Shown here in pieces: positions 10,561 through 22,935 of a stretch of DNA of 64,000 nucleotides. Numbering within the stretch: the first letter of the stretch is position 1; every line of letters begins with the position of its first letter. The stretch is taken from NCBI GenBank assembly GCA_948567375.1, contig OX419756.1:56744333-56808332 (forward strand), written 5' to 3'. The notes under the pieces were generated by a model that saw only the letters and a program-made list of their open reading frames with translations, was not told the origin of the DNA and did not search any database. The position numbers and the translations under genes were made by a program. This DNA is from Lunularia cruciata (Eukaryota > Streptophyta > Marchantiopsida > Lunulariales > Lunulariaceae).

Positions 10561-13500
10561 GATTCATCATTGTCTTGCATTCAACCACCAAACAGGTAGG
10601 TTGTTGGATCCAAGACTATAATAATTATCTTAATAAAGTGATTTAGTTACATGTTTGAGATTACAAGTTCTTTATGTAAACATGTTTGCTATTCGTTGAG
10701 TTTAGAAGTCGGTGAAGATTATATCATCCCATTGAATTATTGTAATAAGGTAAGTAACAATCATATGTCAAAGTTTGCAAGTTTTTATATAAAAACATGT
10801 TTGAGATTTTTTTAGCTTTTACAATTTGGAAAAGAATTAAGTATCTTATAACATTAATTTACATGATAAATAATAATGAAATTTGGAGTTTTTACGTTTT
10901 TTATAAATTTTTTGAGAGTGAGAGTGCATGGGCTATGCATGCTACATGATCTCATGTTGAGGCTAGGTAATCTCTTTCTCAAAGGAGCATATATTTATAT
11001 GGAGCTCTTGTAGCAATATTATAGTATTTCTTCCTTAGATATTGATAAATATATAGAGAACTTAATTTTCATATTAAATTGTATCATGAGCAATTTTGAA
11101 ATATATTTATTTCTCTTCTTATATATTGATAAATATTGACAAAATATCCTTAAAGAAGATAATATAGAATTATTTTCTATTCTATAGGTCTTGATAATAT
11201 GCTTCTAGAAGGATCATATGGAATTGTTGTTGATGTAGTGTGCAGCACATCAAGATAGATGGGTAAATTTTAGTGATATACCTTTGATAGAGATGTACTT
11301 TCAAAGGCTAATGCAAATTTTGAAGGGAATATTAATTTCATAAGAAACATGTAGAGATTTCTAAAAAGGTGCATTTGGAGTCATTTTGTTCCAAAGTATA
11401 AATAGTTTGGGAAGTTTAGGTATTAAAAATATGAGAAAACAATGAATTAATATTTGAGTGAGTTAAAGAAGCAAATCTAGTGGAAGTGGAGGTCTTCAAG
11501 GAGCAAGTTAAAGTTTGAGAAGTGAATCAAGTGAAGGAAAGGTTCTTAAGGTTTTTGTTTGAAGGTTGAGCTATTTGAATGCATGTTTGGGAGTTTTAGA
11601 GAGAGAGAGAGAGAAACTGTCATATTGAATAGCTAAAGTAGAGGGGTGTTTTTAAAAGAGAGGTTTGGAAGGAAGGCAAGTTGATAGAAAATTTAGAAAT
11701 TTGCAAGTCAATAGAAGGAATGAGGCAAGAAAATAAAAAAATAGAATAGAGAGTGTAGAAGACTTTTTGAAAATACAGGGATTCAAACATAGAGGAAAGA
11801 TAGTATGGGAGAAAATGTGTGAATCTTGAACAAGAGTTTGAAGAGAAAAGAGTTTATACAGACTTTTCAAACAAAGAAGTGTGTTTGAAAAGAGAATAAA
11901 GATAGAGTGGATAAGCAGAGAAAGTGCTTGAGGGATTGAGTAACATAACAAAATTGGCACACTCTAAGACATTGGACATTGGAGAGAATGACTTTGGAGA
12001 GTGAGTGGGTAGTACTTGAGCACTTAGAAAGTGAAAAAGGGCCAAGAGCAAAGCAATTTGTGTCAAGCAAGCAAGCAGAAATAGCAATGGCATTCTATGA
12101 AAGAATGGTGGAGGAGGATTAGCATAGAAGAGACTCAAGAGTGCTCTTCCTTATAGAATTTCACATGCTTTCCAATTTCATGACATTTATAAAGTGGTCA
12201 TGGGTAGATAAACATGAGGTCAAGAGTTTGGTGGATGCATTTGTGAGATTGTTCTTGATGCAATTGGACTCAAAATTAAAATTGAGATCCAATATCCTTG
12301 AGCCCATGTAAGTAATTTCAATTTGATTTGTTCATTATTTGTGATGAATTATAATGAATTCATCGATGAATGTGGAAATTTTATAGAAAAATCTGAATTT
12401 ACATGAGCCACGCCTATCCTAATCCCACCCCGCTTAGGTCCGAGTTTGGTTTACATGTCTATTTCAAGTGGTATTACCATATCTAGTTTCCTTATTTACT
12501 TCTCTTTTTTCCTCAAATTAATTTGAAATCTTTGGGTCTAGGATGCAACCAGTAAGGTTACTTTTCTAAATCAAGATGGATTGTTTCTTTTAGTTTCAAT
12601 TATAATTGCTCTTATTTCCTTATGTAACTTCCACAAGAGTTGAAAATATTTGATGATCTTAAAGGAGTTAGAACCACTAGCAAAACAAAGAGAGCTAACC
12701 AGATCTCAACATATAGTGGCTACAAGGGTTTTGTTATTCATAAAAAAACAAGAAATATTTTAAATTAGTCAAGTGGGAGTTCACATACTTTAGTTTGGTC
12801 TTCAAATTTTGAAAGAAAACTATACATAATAGATATACATGTAGTTGTTGCTTTCAACTGTTAATGGATAGATGTTGCTTCAAATTTGAGGAGACTTTTT
12901 AGTGGTGGGGATGCATTTCAAGATATTCTATAGCAAGCATTTGTCCCAATTTTAGTTTTAGAGTTTGCATTGCTAAACAAGAGACTTAAATGATCTATTG
13001 TGTATGACACTCTACACTTGCTGCAAGAACAATGAGGAAAGAGTCTAGTACTTGTCTCAATATCATGGTATTGTTCTTATATGCCTTCTTCTTTTTATCA
13101 CAATTTATAATTTAAAATCTATGCTCATTTTTAAAAATTTTGGTTATTGAAGAAAGAGTTTAGAATAAGAAAATGCTAATTTTTCTCCGGTCCAAGAATT
13201 AGCCTGGAAAGTGCTACCATGTATACAGCAATATCTGATGAGTAGATAGACCATAGTAAGTTGTGATGTTAGTAATCATTCAAGGTAATACCTACTTTCA
13301 ATTTTGGTTAGAAGTTGTTCGTTATCATCCACATGTTTGCACATCTTATGTACTTTATATGCACAATTTTGTTTGATGGTCACTCATTCATTTGTACTTT
13401 ATATGGTTATATGTTTGGCTATATGCAAGTGAATTTTAGCTCTCTTTTAGTTCATTTGATAGTCACTCTATTCTTATGTCATTCCTTTATTTGTAAGTCA

Positions 13501-14101
13501 CTCCATTCTTATCTAGTCTTATCTCACTAATTTGTTTGCTTGTGGGTAGGTGCCATCTTGTACCAAGTTTGTGAGTATTTGGGATAAGAAAATATACTCT
13601 AGGAGAGTGGATGGGAGAGTTGATGGCCAATGACTCACTCTTATTGTGCCCATTAAAAGGGAGGAATTTTATTTCCAAAGGGAAAGAACATGAAGAAGGA
13701 GGACATGCTACATAGTTTGGTGGAGTAATGGTTTCTAGTTAGAGATTGGACAACAAGGAGGTATTTGGCATGCTAGTATACATATCCTACCTTTGGTCAC
13801 TTCTTTCAAATGATGTGTTTTCTTCTCATTGCCTTGAGGAAGGCCAAAGGAGGTACATGGGAACATCATCTTGGCAGTGGAGACAAAGATGGCTAGATCT
13901 ACTATGGAGGATAATGATTGGGCAAAGATGATGCTACAAGCTATTAAGCATAAATTTGTTGCTATACATGAGCAACTTCACCTTTAAGATGGTCACAACT
14001 TCATGCTCACATTTCTAGGATAATTCCTCACTCATTTTGTTCAAAAATAAGGGGTTGATTGGGGAGGAAGAGGTGGTACATGGGAGCATAGGGTGAGGAA
14101 G
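10561..14101. other. Repeat-derived DNA with purine-rich tract; no gene
   Basis: Mostly AT-rich. From about 11440 to 12120 the + strand is strongly purine-biased (GAGAAAG, GGAAGG), with a GA microsatellite at about 11599-11612. This bias removes stop codons from the - strand and explains the long - strand open frames there. Positions 13550-14100 read like a decayed coding sequence on + but show no identifiable motif. Confidence 0.4.
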
Positions 14102-14508
14102 TGTAACACCATTAGCTAGAAAAATTATCTAAAGGTGGAAATTGAGTTGATATAATCTTTAGGGATGATAGCCTAAGCAGAGTAGATAGAAGTGTTACTA
14201 AAAGAGGACTTCCGCCAATATGGTAAAGGCAAAAACACCTCAAACACTTTAGAGCCAAACTAAAGAACTAGGCATCAAAAAATAGAATCATCCTCCCTTT
14301 TGGGCATGCAACTATTCTAAGAGTGTAGCATGCTAACATGTCACCAATCCATGTATCTAATCTAAGGGCGTGGTTCCATTTGAGTGGATCCTCTTTGATG
14401 TATAATAAATGCAAGGTGCTCCTTTGTGCATTGGAGTATTGAGGAATTAAACCTTGTATTTCTTTTGTGTTTCTTTTCTTGTGTTTCTCTTGTCCTCAAA
14501 ATGTTACA
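14102..14508 (+). mobile_element. Solo LTR, family S, copy 3, internally shortened
   Basis: It starts TGTAACACCATTAGC and ends ATGTTACA. It shares the family's internal landmarks, including ATGTATAATAAA before the GGTGCTCCTTTG block. At 407 bp it lacks roughly 120 bp of copy 1. Flanking pentamers (GGAAG and CAAGG) do not match well, so the target duplication has decayed or one end was rearranged. Confidence 0.75.
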
Positions 14509-17500
14509 CAAGGAGGAGGTCTACATCCATGATGGAAAGAAGCATGAGCATGATGAGGGTGAGCATGTAGAAGAGGATGAGTGATCATTCCATTATACCT
14601 TAGCCTTAGAAAACTCTATGTTTTCTTAACATGTACTTCCCATTTACTCATATGTAATAAACATTTATTTTTTATAGTGATATTTCTTGTGCAATGTATG
14701 TACTTGGTTTTAGTTATAATTTGTGTTTTTTTTCTCTTGTCTGAATAATTAATATTCTTGGTTTGAAAAGTAGATTTTTGTGTAAGCTTTATATTATTTT
14801 GTAAAAGGTTTGTGCACCCATCACCATCCTCATAGACCCCTATTAGAGGATAATTATATATAGGACCCATTAGAGAGTGGGAGAGCAGAAGGTGAACAAC
14901 CGACATGTGTAGTGCCAATACTTTCAGTTGGACTTAAGGAGCATACACCACCATATGTGGGATAGATTGAGCATTTTTTTGTTGAGAGTGAGAAGAAAGT
15001 AGCAGAGAGTAGGATTGTGATCTTGGAAGGGCTTATTAGTGAGAGTGAGAGGAAACTTGTAGAGAGGGGGACACATATCAGGCCAAGGAGCACTCTCTTA
15101 CTAAGTTGTGAGAGTAGACTAGTAGAGAGAGAGGTTCATATCAAGGCAGAGGAGCACTTTCTTATTAAGAGAGAGAGTTACTAGCAAAGAAGGAATGGAT
15201 TTTAGTATTGAGGAGAGTACTAGAGTTGAGATCTTGGCAAGTTAGATACATTTGTGTCACAACAAGAATTCACTCTTGGGAGATATAGAGTTCAAGAGAC
15301 TCATTATTGAGTACAATTTAGAGATATTATGGAGAATTTTGAGAGGACAAGGTCTAAGTTAGCTACCACCTAGAGAACTCTATACAAAATGAAGATTGAG
15401 CTAGAGGGGCTTATGAGGATACAAGGAATTTTATTTATGAGTGTAAAGATCCATATTTGTCACATGTGAGGACACAAACCATGGATGTAGAGGGTCATAC
15501 TAGTATAGATGCTAGGAGATACCCAAATATTGTTCTGCACATGGGAACTCAAACCTTGTGTGGGATAGAGATGCACTCCCATAAAGCTCATACTATAGGT
15601 ACACAAAATATACCTATTGGGTGAGCCATTCATATTGCATTGCTTGTGATACACCTCTTGGGCAAGCCACTCATGCTACACATATTATGGTGTATATATA
15701 GATTACATTGACTCTTTTGAGAGTGCCTAGGGAGCCTTATGTTTAGATAGGTGATACGGAGATTGTGCTTTGGGGACCATAAACTTTGGATGATCTTGTA
15801 CCTCCACCTTGCTTTAGCGGTAGCATTGAGGAGTTATTATGGCTTTAGGAGAGGACTATAGCTTTGAAAGATGAGGTATCCAAGTTGATTTGAGAGAAAA
15901 GATGAGATTCATACATCATAACCTTTATCACATTGATTTGAAGAAGAAGATTCTAGTATAGAATTTTTGTTCTTTAGTAGATATGGGAGCACCTTCTTGT
16001 TCTTTATTCTTGCAATTATATGGATATACCATGGATCAGGGTTGAGGCTATTATAGAGAGAGTAGTTTTTATGATATATCCTTTAGTTATTCAAAGTTAT
16101 ATCCAAAGTTAAAGAGTTTATGGAGTATTGCATGATGATTGCACTTTCACGTTACCATTTGGACTAGTGGTCCAAAGAAGGAGGTTGAAGAGCTTTTTTG
16201 GTCTATGTGGAATTTTGGTTTTCTACCCCAATGGAGTAAATAGAGGAGCATGGCTGATGGCATGTCTTGGTGAGGAATATGGGTTCATTGATGAGTCAAA
16301 GGTTACATGGTTAGACCTTATAGCACATTTACATCTTTAGGTTTATGTGACAACCAAATGTCAACACACAAAGAGTATAAACAATAAGAATAGGTCATTC
16401 TCTTGAGGATACAAGTTGAATATGACTTAAAAGGAAGATAAAATGCCACTATGAAAATAATCTATTGTTTCATCTTGAGCTCCTTGGGCAAAGTCATTTG
16501 GAGAAGAAAGTAGAATCACCACCTTTAGTGCACCACAAAAAGAAAAAAATCACCATGAATTACACTCTCAATAGACTTGATCTAGAGGATTCTTGATTTT
16601 GATGGTTCATTTGTAACAAAGTTCACTTCTCCTCATAATTTCCTCACCTTTCTTATTGCCCATCCAAAGTTTTGACTACTTCTATCCTAGAATATACAAA
16701 CTAAAAGGGAGTAAGATCTTCCACATGTCTAATTACTTTGATGACTATGAATGTGACATAGTGTGCCACCCTTCTTACAAAGCACTACTTTACAAGAGGG
16801 AAGAATGGCTCATGTTTCCTGGTCTCCCTATTTGTGTTACTTAACAATACTTAGGCCTATGAAAGTCCATTACAATATTGTTCTTGAACTGTGTAGAGCA
16901 CTTAGAGATCCACTTTCTAATTCTACAAGAATGATGAATCATTCAAGTGCTTACACCTCCATGCCAAAACTACTCACAATTAAGTGAATAAGTATGCAAA
17001 CATTCATACAAAGAGAAAACACACATATACATAGAATTGACAATCTTGATGGTATAATCCTTGTTTAATGAGATGGAAATATGCACCAAATGAACACAAT
17101 AAAAATTAGGTCTAAGCCTTATTACATTTCCTACTTAGCAAACAAAGAAATCCAATGGCTATAATGTACTAAAAAATCCTAGTCTAAGCCGCTTAGTGCT
17201 AATTATATCTTATCTACTTATCTAACCCTAAACATAATCTTTAATAGACACAATCAGCATAGAATGGCCACCTCTACCTCTTGTTTTTTACCGCTATTAT
17301 GTCAAGTGACAATCATCATACAAGATCTTTGAATTGTATCCTAACTAATTATGTAAAAGATATGTATAAATATGAAATATGTTGTACTATGAGTACAAAA
17401 ACTACACTATCCTATTTGCAAAATGACACTTAGTTTTTTTTGACAAAGTTAGTTATGTGTGTGAAGTTGTTGTGATTGTTACTTATTGTTTGGAAAAGAC

Positions 17501-17900
17501 TAAGGAGAGAAATAAGAGAACGGTGTCGTAAGGAAAATAGCCCACGCAGATCCTTGAGTGTTTGGTGTGAATGTATTTTTCTCTTCTTTTGGTTGTAATG
17601 ACGCCGGATTTTATGTCAATTTGTGTCAAGAGTTGTTTTATGCTGCCTTGTCGTAGGAATAATTTTCTATGTATTGCAAGCCTAGAGACTATTAGTGTTG
17701 TGGTGAACCTGAGAATTTGGTGTTACACAACACTCAAAGCTTAATTTTGTGTTACACAAGCTCATGACTTTGTTTATAATATTGGAGTTTTGGGAGTATT
17801 TCATTTTAGTGCCATTTGAGCAAAATAGTTTTTTGGCTTGGAGGAGGCCTTGAAGGAAAGGAGAAAACAAAAAAATAAAATTGTGGGCTTTGAGAAAAAA
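14509..17900. other. Unassigned repeat-like DNA
   Basis: There are several short frames on both strands. The + strand from 14990 to 15430 is rich in GAGAG and AGAGAGG and reads as repetitive charged peptide. At 16128-16340 a 70-codon + frame is open, without a recognised domain. No RNA gene or element boundary was identified. Confidence 0.35.
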
Positions 17901-17982
17901 TGGAGGTGGACAAAGAAGTATGTTTTTTTGAAGGTTTGCTATGGAGGTGGACAGAGAAGTATGTTTTTTTCAAAAGCATGAG
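17901..17982. repeat. 41-bp tandem duplication
   Basis: TGGAGGTGGACA(A/G)AGAAGTATG followed by a T-run occurs at 17901 and again at 17942, a period of 41 bp. It lies at the left end of the purine-rich tract that contains the 92-bp array. Confidence 0.7.
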
Positions 17983-18124
17983 GGTTGGCAGTGAAGAAGG
18001 GGACAAGAAAGAATTTTGCAAGAATGTTAGTGTTGGAGAGTGAGACCAAGGGAGAGAGTTTCTTCACAAAGGAATGAAGGAGTGTGTACTGAGTAGGGCT
18101 GAGGGCAGGAAGGACTTTGAGGGA

Positions 18125-18870
18125 AAGCTAAGGGAGAATTTTTGAATTGCCTTGGGCTAGACACTTGGAGAGGAAAGCAGGTTGTACAAGAATTTTTGAA
18201 TTGAGATAGGGTGTGCAGGAGAGGGGAAATTTTTGAAGTGCTTTTGTGCAAGACAGTGGAAGAGGAAAGCAGGGATGTACATGAATTTTCAAAGTGAGAT
18301 AGGGTGTGCAAGAGAAGAAAAATTTAGAAGTGCTTTTGTGCAAGACAATGAGAGAGGAAAGTAGGGATGTACATGGAGTTTCAAAGTGAGATAGGGTGTG
18401 CAAGAGAAGAAAAATTTAGAAGTGCTTTTGTGCAAGATAGTGAGAGAGGAAAGTAGGGATGTACATGGATTTTCAAAGTAAGATAGGGTGTGCAAGAGAA
18501 GAGAAATTTAGAATTGCCTTAGGCTGGACAGTGGGAGTGGAAAGCAGGCTGTGTAGGAAGTTTTGAATTGAGATAGGGTGTGCAAGAGAAGGGAAATTTT
18601 CAAAGTGCTTTTGTGCAGGATAGTGGGAGAGGAAAGCAAGGATGTACATGAATTTTTGAAGTGAGATGGGTGTGCAAGAGAAGAAAAATTTAGAAGTGCT
18701 TTTGTGCAGGACAATATGAGAGGAAAGCAAGGATGTACATGAATTTTCAAAGTGAGATAGTGTTTGCAAGAGAATAGAAATTTAGAAGTGCTTGGGCTGG
18801 ACAGTGGGAGAGGAAAGCAAGGCTGTGCAAGAATTTTTGAATTGCCTTAGGCAAGATAGTGAGAGAGGGA
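18125..18870. repeat. Tandem array, about 92-bp unit, about eight copies
   Basis: The landmark GAGATAGGGTGTGCA recurs near 18203, 18295, 18388, 18480, 18570, 18662 and 18753, a period of 90-93 bp. Each unit also carries GTGCTTTTGTGCA(A/G)GA and a GGATGTACATG or related block. Two unit types seem to be present: one with GCTTTTGTGCAAGAC and one with TTGCCTTAGGC(T/A)GGA. This hints at a higher-order repeat. The + strand is purine-rich, so the - strand stays open in overlapping frames across units. The period is not a multiple of three, which argues against a repeat protein. Confidence 0.85.
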
Positions 18871-20454
18871 AGAAGGTGTTGTGCACGAAATTTTGAAGAG
18901 GGCATAGGCTTGTGCAGAAATAGAGAAAGAGAAGAGCTTTGAGTTTGCTTTGATCTGAACAGGACATTAAGGCTTTGAAGGATGCTTCGAGAGATCAAAG
19001 AGGAGCTCTTGACAGTGAATTGACATTAGATCTTTGGAGAGTGCTTCAATAAATCAGAGAGTAGTTTTGACATTGAGTGAAGACTGGACAAGAGAAATTT
19101 TTGCAGGACTAGGGTTTGCTGAAAGTGTTGGAAGGAGAGAATGTGTTGCCAAAAAAAGAATTCTTGAGTGTAAGAGGTGGCCATGCAAGAGTAGAGGGAG
19201 TAGGGTCTTTCTCCAAGAATGGCTGAGTGAGAAAGCTTGGACAGGAGAGGAGTTTTTTTTTTAAGTTAAGAGCTGTTAAACTCATGAAAATGTTGTTGGG
19301 CAATGGAGACATCTTTCGAAGGTTTGAGGGTTTGTTGTGAGAGGACAAGGAAGCAAAATTTGGAATGAGGGTTGCTGTTGTGAGAGGACAGAGGACTTAT
19401 CGTAAGAAGGGCTGAGTGAAGGAGTGGGGAAAGGTCTAGGCAGGAAAGGAAGACTTTGAATGTAAGAGTGCAGTAGACCAGTGGTAAACTTGTGAAAAGG
19501 GAGGTTTTTTTTCCAAATATAGAAGTGCAAGAGGTAGGTGCTTGACCAAAGAACAGAACTCTCAAGTGTGGGACTTGAGAGAAGTGCATGCAATAGATAA
19601 GGGAATTCAAAATGTGAAGAGTGGTTGAACAAGTAGTGACAAGAGCTAGACAGAGGAAGAAACATGTGAGAGGAGAGGAAGATCATGTCAAAGTGGCTTA
19701 GCTCATCTGAGGAAAGGAAGAGAAAAGATTCAAAGTTGGCAGACATTTCTGAATGGAGTGAATATGATCTGCAGAACAGGGGCATAAGAGAATGAAGAGG
19801 TTTAGAAGGTGACTTGCCTTGATTGCTGTTGGAAAGAGTATGTGTGAAGTGCTCCAGCTGAGTTGATGATTCATTGAAAAGCTTATTGCAAATGCTGTTT
19901 AAACTAGAACTGTTTGGCTTGTCCATAACCTATGAACTCCATATTTGGTATTCCTATGAATGATGAGTCCCAAAGCCAATGTGAATTTTGATCTATAGCT
20001 AACATTGAGAGAAAGCTACATTCTAGGAGTTCTCAAACCAGTCTATGTGAATGGCACAGTTTGATGACTTGGGTGTCTGGGTTTGAGTTGGAATAGATCA
20101 CTCATTGTTATTCTCTTAAGAGACCACCTGACCCAACTCTATGAGCCGCCAGATCCAAAACCATAGACTAAACTTAACTGGAAACTAAAATATAAAATAG
20201 AAAAGGCTAGGGAACCCTAAACCCTGCAAAACACAACCAATCCTGTTAATATCAAAGATAGATACAAAACCTTCAATGAGAGCCAATCTCAAGAGCAACT
20301 GAAAACAACATGCTCTATCAAAGAAGAGATTTCCAACAATCCAGGAATAGATATAGAGTGTTAGACTATGGGAGACTTCAAGGCATTGACAATAAGAACA
20401 AACTGAGCACAAGCAGCTATGTGCCCGGCTCACTCTCAAGACGAGCCAATCCCT
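18871..20454. other. Purine-rich flank of the 92-bp array
   Basis: The + strand stays rich in GGA, GAG and AAG to about 19900. The 214-codon - strand frame at 19282-19926 is Ser/Leu/Phe/Pro-rich because of that bias and shows no domain. From 19930 composition returns to normal, and nothing is recognised until the LTR fragment at about 20455. Confidence 0.45.
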
Positions 20455-22400
20455 ATAACAATGGAAGATTGTGATGGAAACTCACATTGGAAATGCTCAA
20501 GTGAGGGAAACTCCAAATGTCTAGCATGAGCTTGGGCTTTGGTACATATAGCAAAGTAGCACAAGGTCAGGACCAACTTGTGGTAATTGGGAAGTCAAAG
20601 CACTCAACCATCTACATAGCTTTTTCTAGATGATTGGGTTTAAGTATGGTTATTTCTAATTTGGTATGCAATTTCAAGCCAATCACAAATCAATCTAAAG
20701 CTTCACTTTCTTGTTTGTCTAGAATTAGCTCATGGCGTTCTAAAATTGAGAAATATACCTTCTCATTCAACCAATCTACCTCAATTTTGCCAATCAATCT
20801 TGTATAGCTTGTGCAACATTCATGAATTAGAATTGTAACAATATGGAGTATATAGATGAGTTAGTGAAAACTCACAAAATAACAAATAGGCTAAATTAGC
20901 CAAGGATTATAAGAATATTCTAGAAGTATCTAGGAAGCTTCTTGGTACCTTCCAGGTATTAGGTAGCAAGTAGCCCAAGTAAGAGGAAACTTCTTTGGAA
21001 GCTTCCCAACTAGTTTACCTTGCATGCCAAGTAGGTGACTTCTAGAAAAAAACTTCTTAGGAAGCTTCCTACTAGCTTACCTTGCACAACAAGTAGGCAG
21101 TTCTCAGGACAAAGCTTCTATGTTAACTTAAGTTGCACTCTAAGAAGGTGGCTTTTAGTAAGGTTCTCAAGAGCCTTGTATATTCCTTATAAATACCAAA
21201 GCCCAAGCTCATGCTAGACATTTGGAGTTTTTCTCATTCAAGAATGTGGTCTTTCACTCCAATCTTCTGTTCTCCTATTTCTCTCCTTAGTCTTTTAGAG
21301 GAATTGCTTAATGATTGCACTCTTGAAGTCTTTCCATATCAAAATCTAAGCAAAAGTTTGTCATTGAGTTTGCTCCACCAAGAATTGCCACCAAAATTTT
21401 GCTACTTAATCTAGTTGACTTGAAGCCAAGAAGATAGTCTTTGATGATCTAGGAGAATTATGGTTTCAAAATAATGTTCACAATAAAGCACAAAATTTCT
21501 CTATTGCATCTTGTAGATTCATGCATTCAAAGTCCTTTGGTTTTGGAAACTGAAAAAAATCTGCTCCTTCTTAAAATATTGCTATTTCTAGTTACTCTTG
21601 TTGTTGCTCATCACTTGTTGTCTCTCTTCCGAAGAAAGATCAACTAAGATGCTTGATTTGTTATTGCAAAACAATAATAACTTTGTGCATCATTGCTATG
21701 ACTACTACTCTGTCAACTATTTACTTGCAATTATCTAGGTTAATATATAAATGAAACAGATCTATTGCTCTCCATAAGTAACAATAAAAAGGATCAATAG
21801 TTCATTGGCCAAGGTGGCCAAATTCAAAAAATCTTAACCAAAGTAAGAAGTGATGAATTATTGGAAATGGTGCTTTGGTAGCACACATATACAAGAAACC
21901 CAATGGTTTGGGAGAGATTGATTTGGTGATCCATAGATCCCATCCATCATTCATCCTCTGACACCAATGTAAAAGAATGAGGAGAGAAATAGGAGAATGG
22001 AAGATTGGAATGGAAAGTCATATTGGAAATGCTCAGTGAGTGAAACTCCAAATGTCAAGCATGAGCTTGGGCTTTGGTATGTATAGCAAAGTAACACAAG
22101 CCTCTTGAGAACCTTCCAAGGAAGCTTTCTCCTCAAAGCCATCTTTTTGGAGTGCAAGCTAAGCTACCCAAGAAGCTGCCTAGGAAGCATCTTACTATAA
22201 AGCTTCTACTTGGCATACAAGCTAAGATAGTTGTTCACTTGATCTGCAAGTTACCTGATCATTGGAAGGTACCTAGAAGCTTCACACTAAGAAGCTTTTT
22301 GGATGCTTCTAGAACATTCTTAGATTTTCTAACTACATTTAGCTTACTTTACTAACTTAGTAGCCTCTACTAACTCGTTTGCTAACACCATATTATTACA
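20455..22400 (-). mobile_element. Truncated chromovirus (Ty3 LTR element) E, - strand
   Basis: At the right is a near-full 5' LTR in reverse orientation (21968-22400: starts TGTAAAAG, ends TATTACA when read on +). Next to it is a primer-binding-site-like TCTGACACCAA (reverse of the tRNA-iMet site). To the left come gag-like segments (about 21300-21967 and about 20600-20833) similar to elements A, C and D. About 110 bp of the other LTR remains at 20455-20570. Most of pol is absent. The element is broken and old. A solo LTR of the same family lies inside its gag part. Confidence 0.75.
20834..21299 (+). mobile_element. Solo chromovirus LTR F inside element E
   Basis: It starts TGTAACAATATGGAG and ends TCTTTTAGA. 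It is the + orientation LTR of the same family as A, C and D, including the repeated GAAGCTTC blocks and a TATA-like region. The flanking pentamers AGAAT (20829-20833) and GGAAT (21300-21304) match at four of five positions, as expected of an aged target duplication. Gag-like sequence of element E continues on both sides in the opposite orientation, so this is a later insertion that then collapsed to one LTR. Confidence 0.75.
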
Positions 22401-22469
22401 TTCTCAATACAAATTGGTGGCATTGTGACAAATTACCTGCTCCTTTGCATGTTTAAATGACCAATTTGA

Positions 22470-22935
22470 GAGAGATAATGTATAAGTATGAGGTTGGAAA
22501 TGAGGTACAAAGTACAAGAGATGAGGTCCATGTACAAAGTATGAGAGATGAGGTACAAGTGTGAGAGATGAAGTATGAAGTATGAAAAATGAGAACCATG
22601 TACAAAGTATGGGACAAGGTACAAGTACAAGGTAGGAGATGAGGTGCACATACAAAGTATGAGAGATGAGGTCCATGTACAAAGTATAGGATGAGGTACA
22701 AGTATAAGGTTTGAGTACAAGGTCAGAGATGAGGTGCACGTACAAGAGATGAAGTACAAAGTAGGAGAGATGAGGTCCATATACAAAGTACAAGATGAGG
22801 TACAAATACAAGGTTGGAGACATTGTTTGAGTATGAGGTCAGAGACAAGATACCAATACAAGAGATGAAGTACAAAGTATGAAGAATGACGTACAAGACA
22901 AGGTATGAGTACAAGAGATGAAGTATGAAGCATAT
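22470..22935. repeat. Degenerate short-unit repeat (GAGATGAGGT / GTACAAAGTA)
   Basis: The + strand alternates variants of GAGATGAGGTCCATG, GTACAAAGTATG and GAGGTACAAGTA for about 460 bp without fixed spacing. Low complexity keeps the - strand open in all three frames. The predicted Leu/Tyr/Ser/His-rich peptides are artefacts of the repeat. Confidence 0.75.

Noticed and set aside
18125-18870. CRISPR-like regular spacing
   Set aside because: The units are repeated over their full length with no variable spacers, and this is a plant nuclear sequence.
18027-18998. Apparent repeat protein on the - strand (MHTLSHFENSCTSLLSS type)
   Set aside because: The array period of about 92 bp is not divisible by three, so the peptide changes frame between units. 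Purine bias alone keeps the - strand open.
19282-19926. 214-codon - strand open frame
   Set aside because: Composition is Ser/Leu/Pro/Phe-rich owing to strand bias; there is no motif, splice context or gene-like neighbours.
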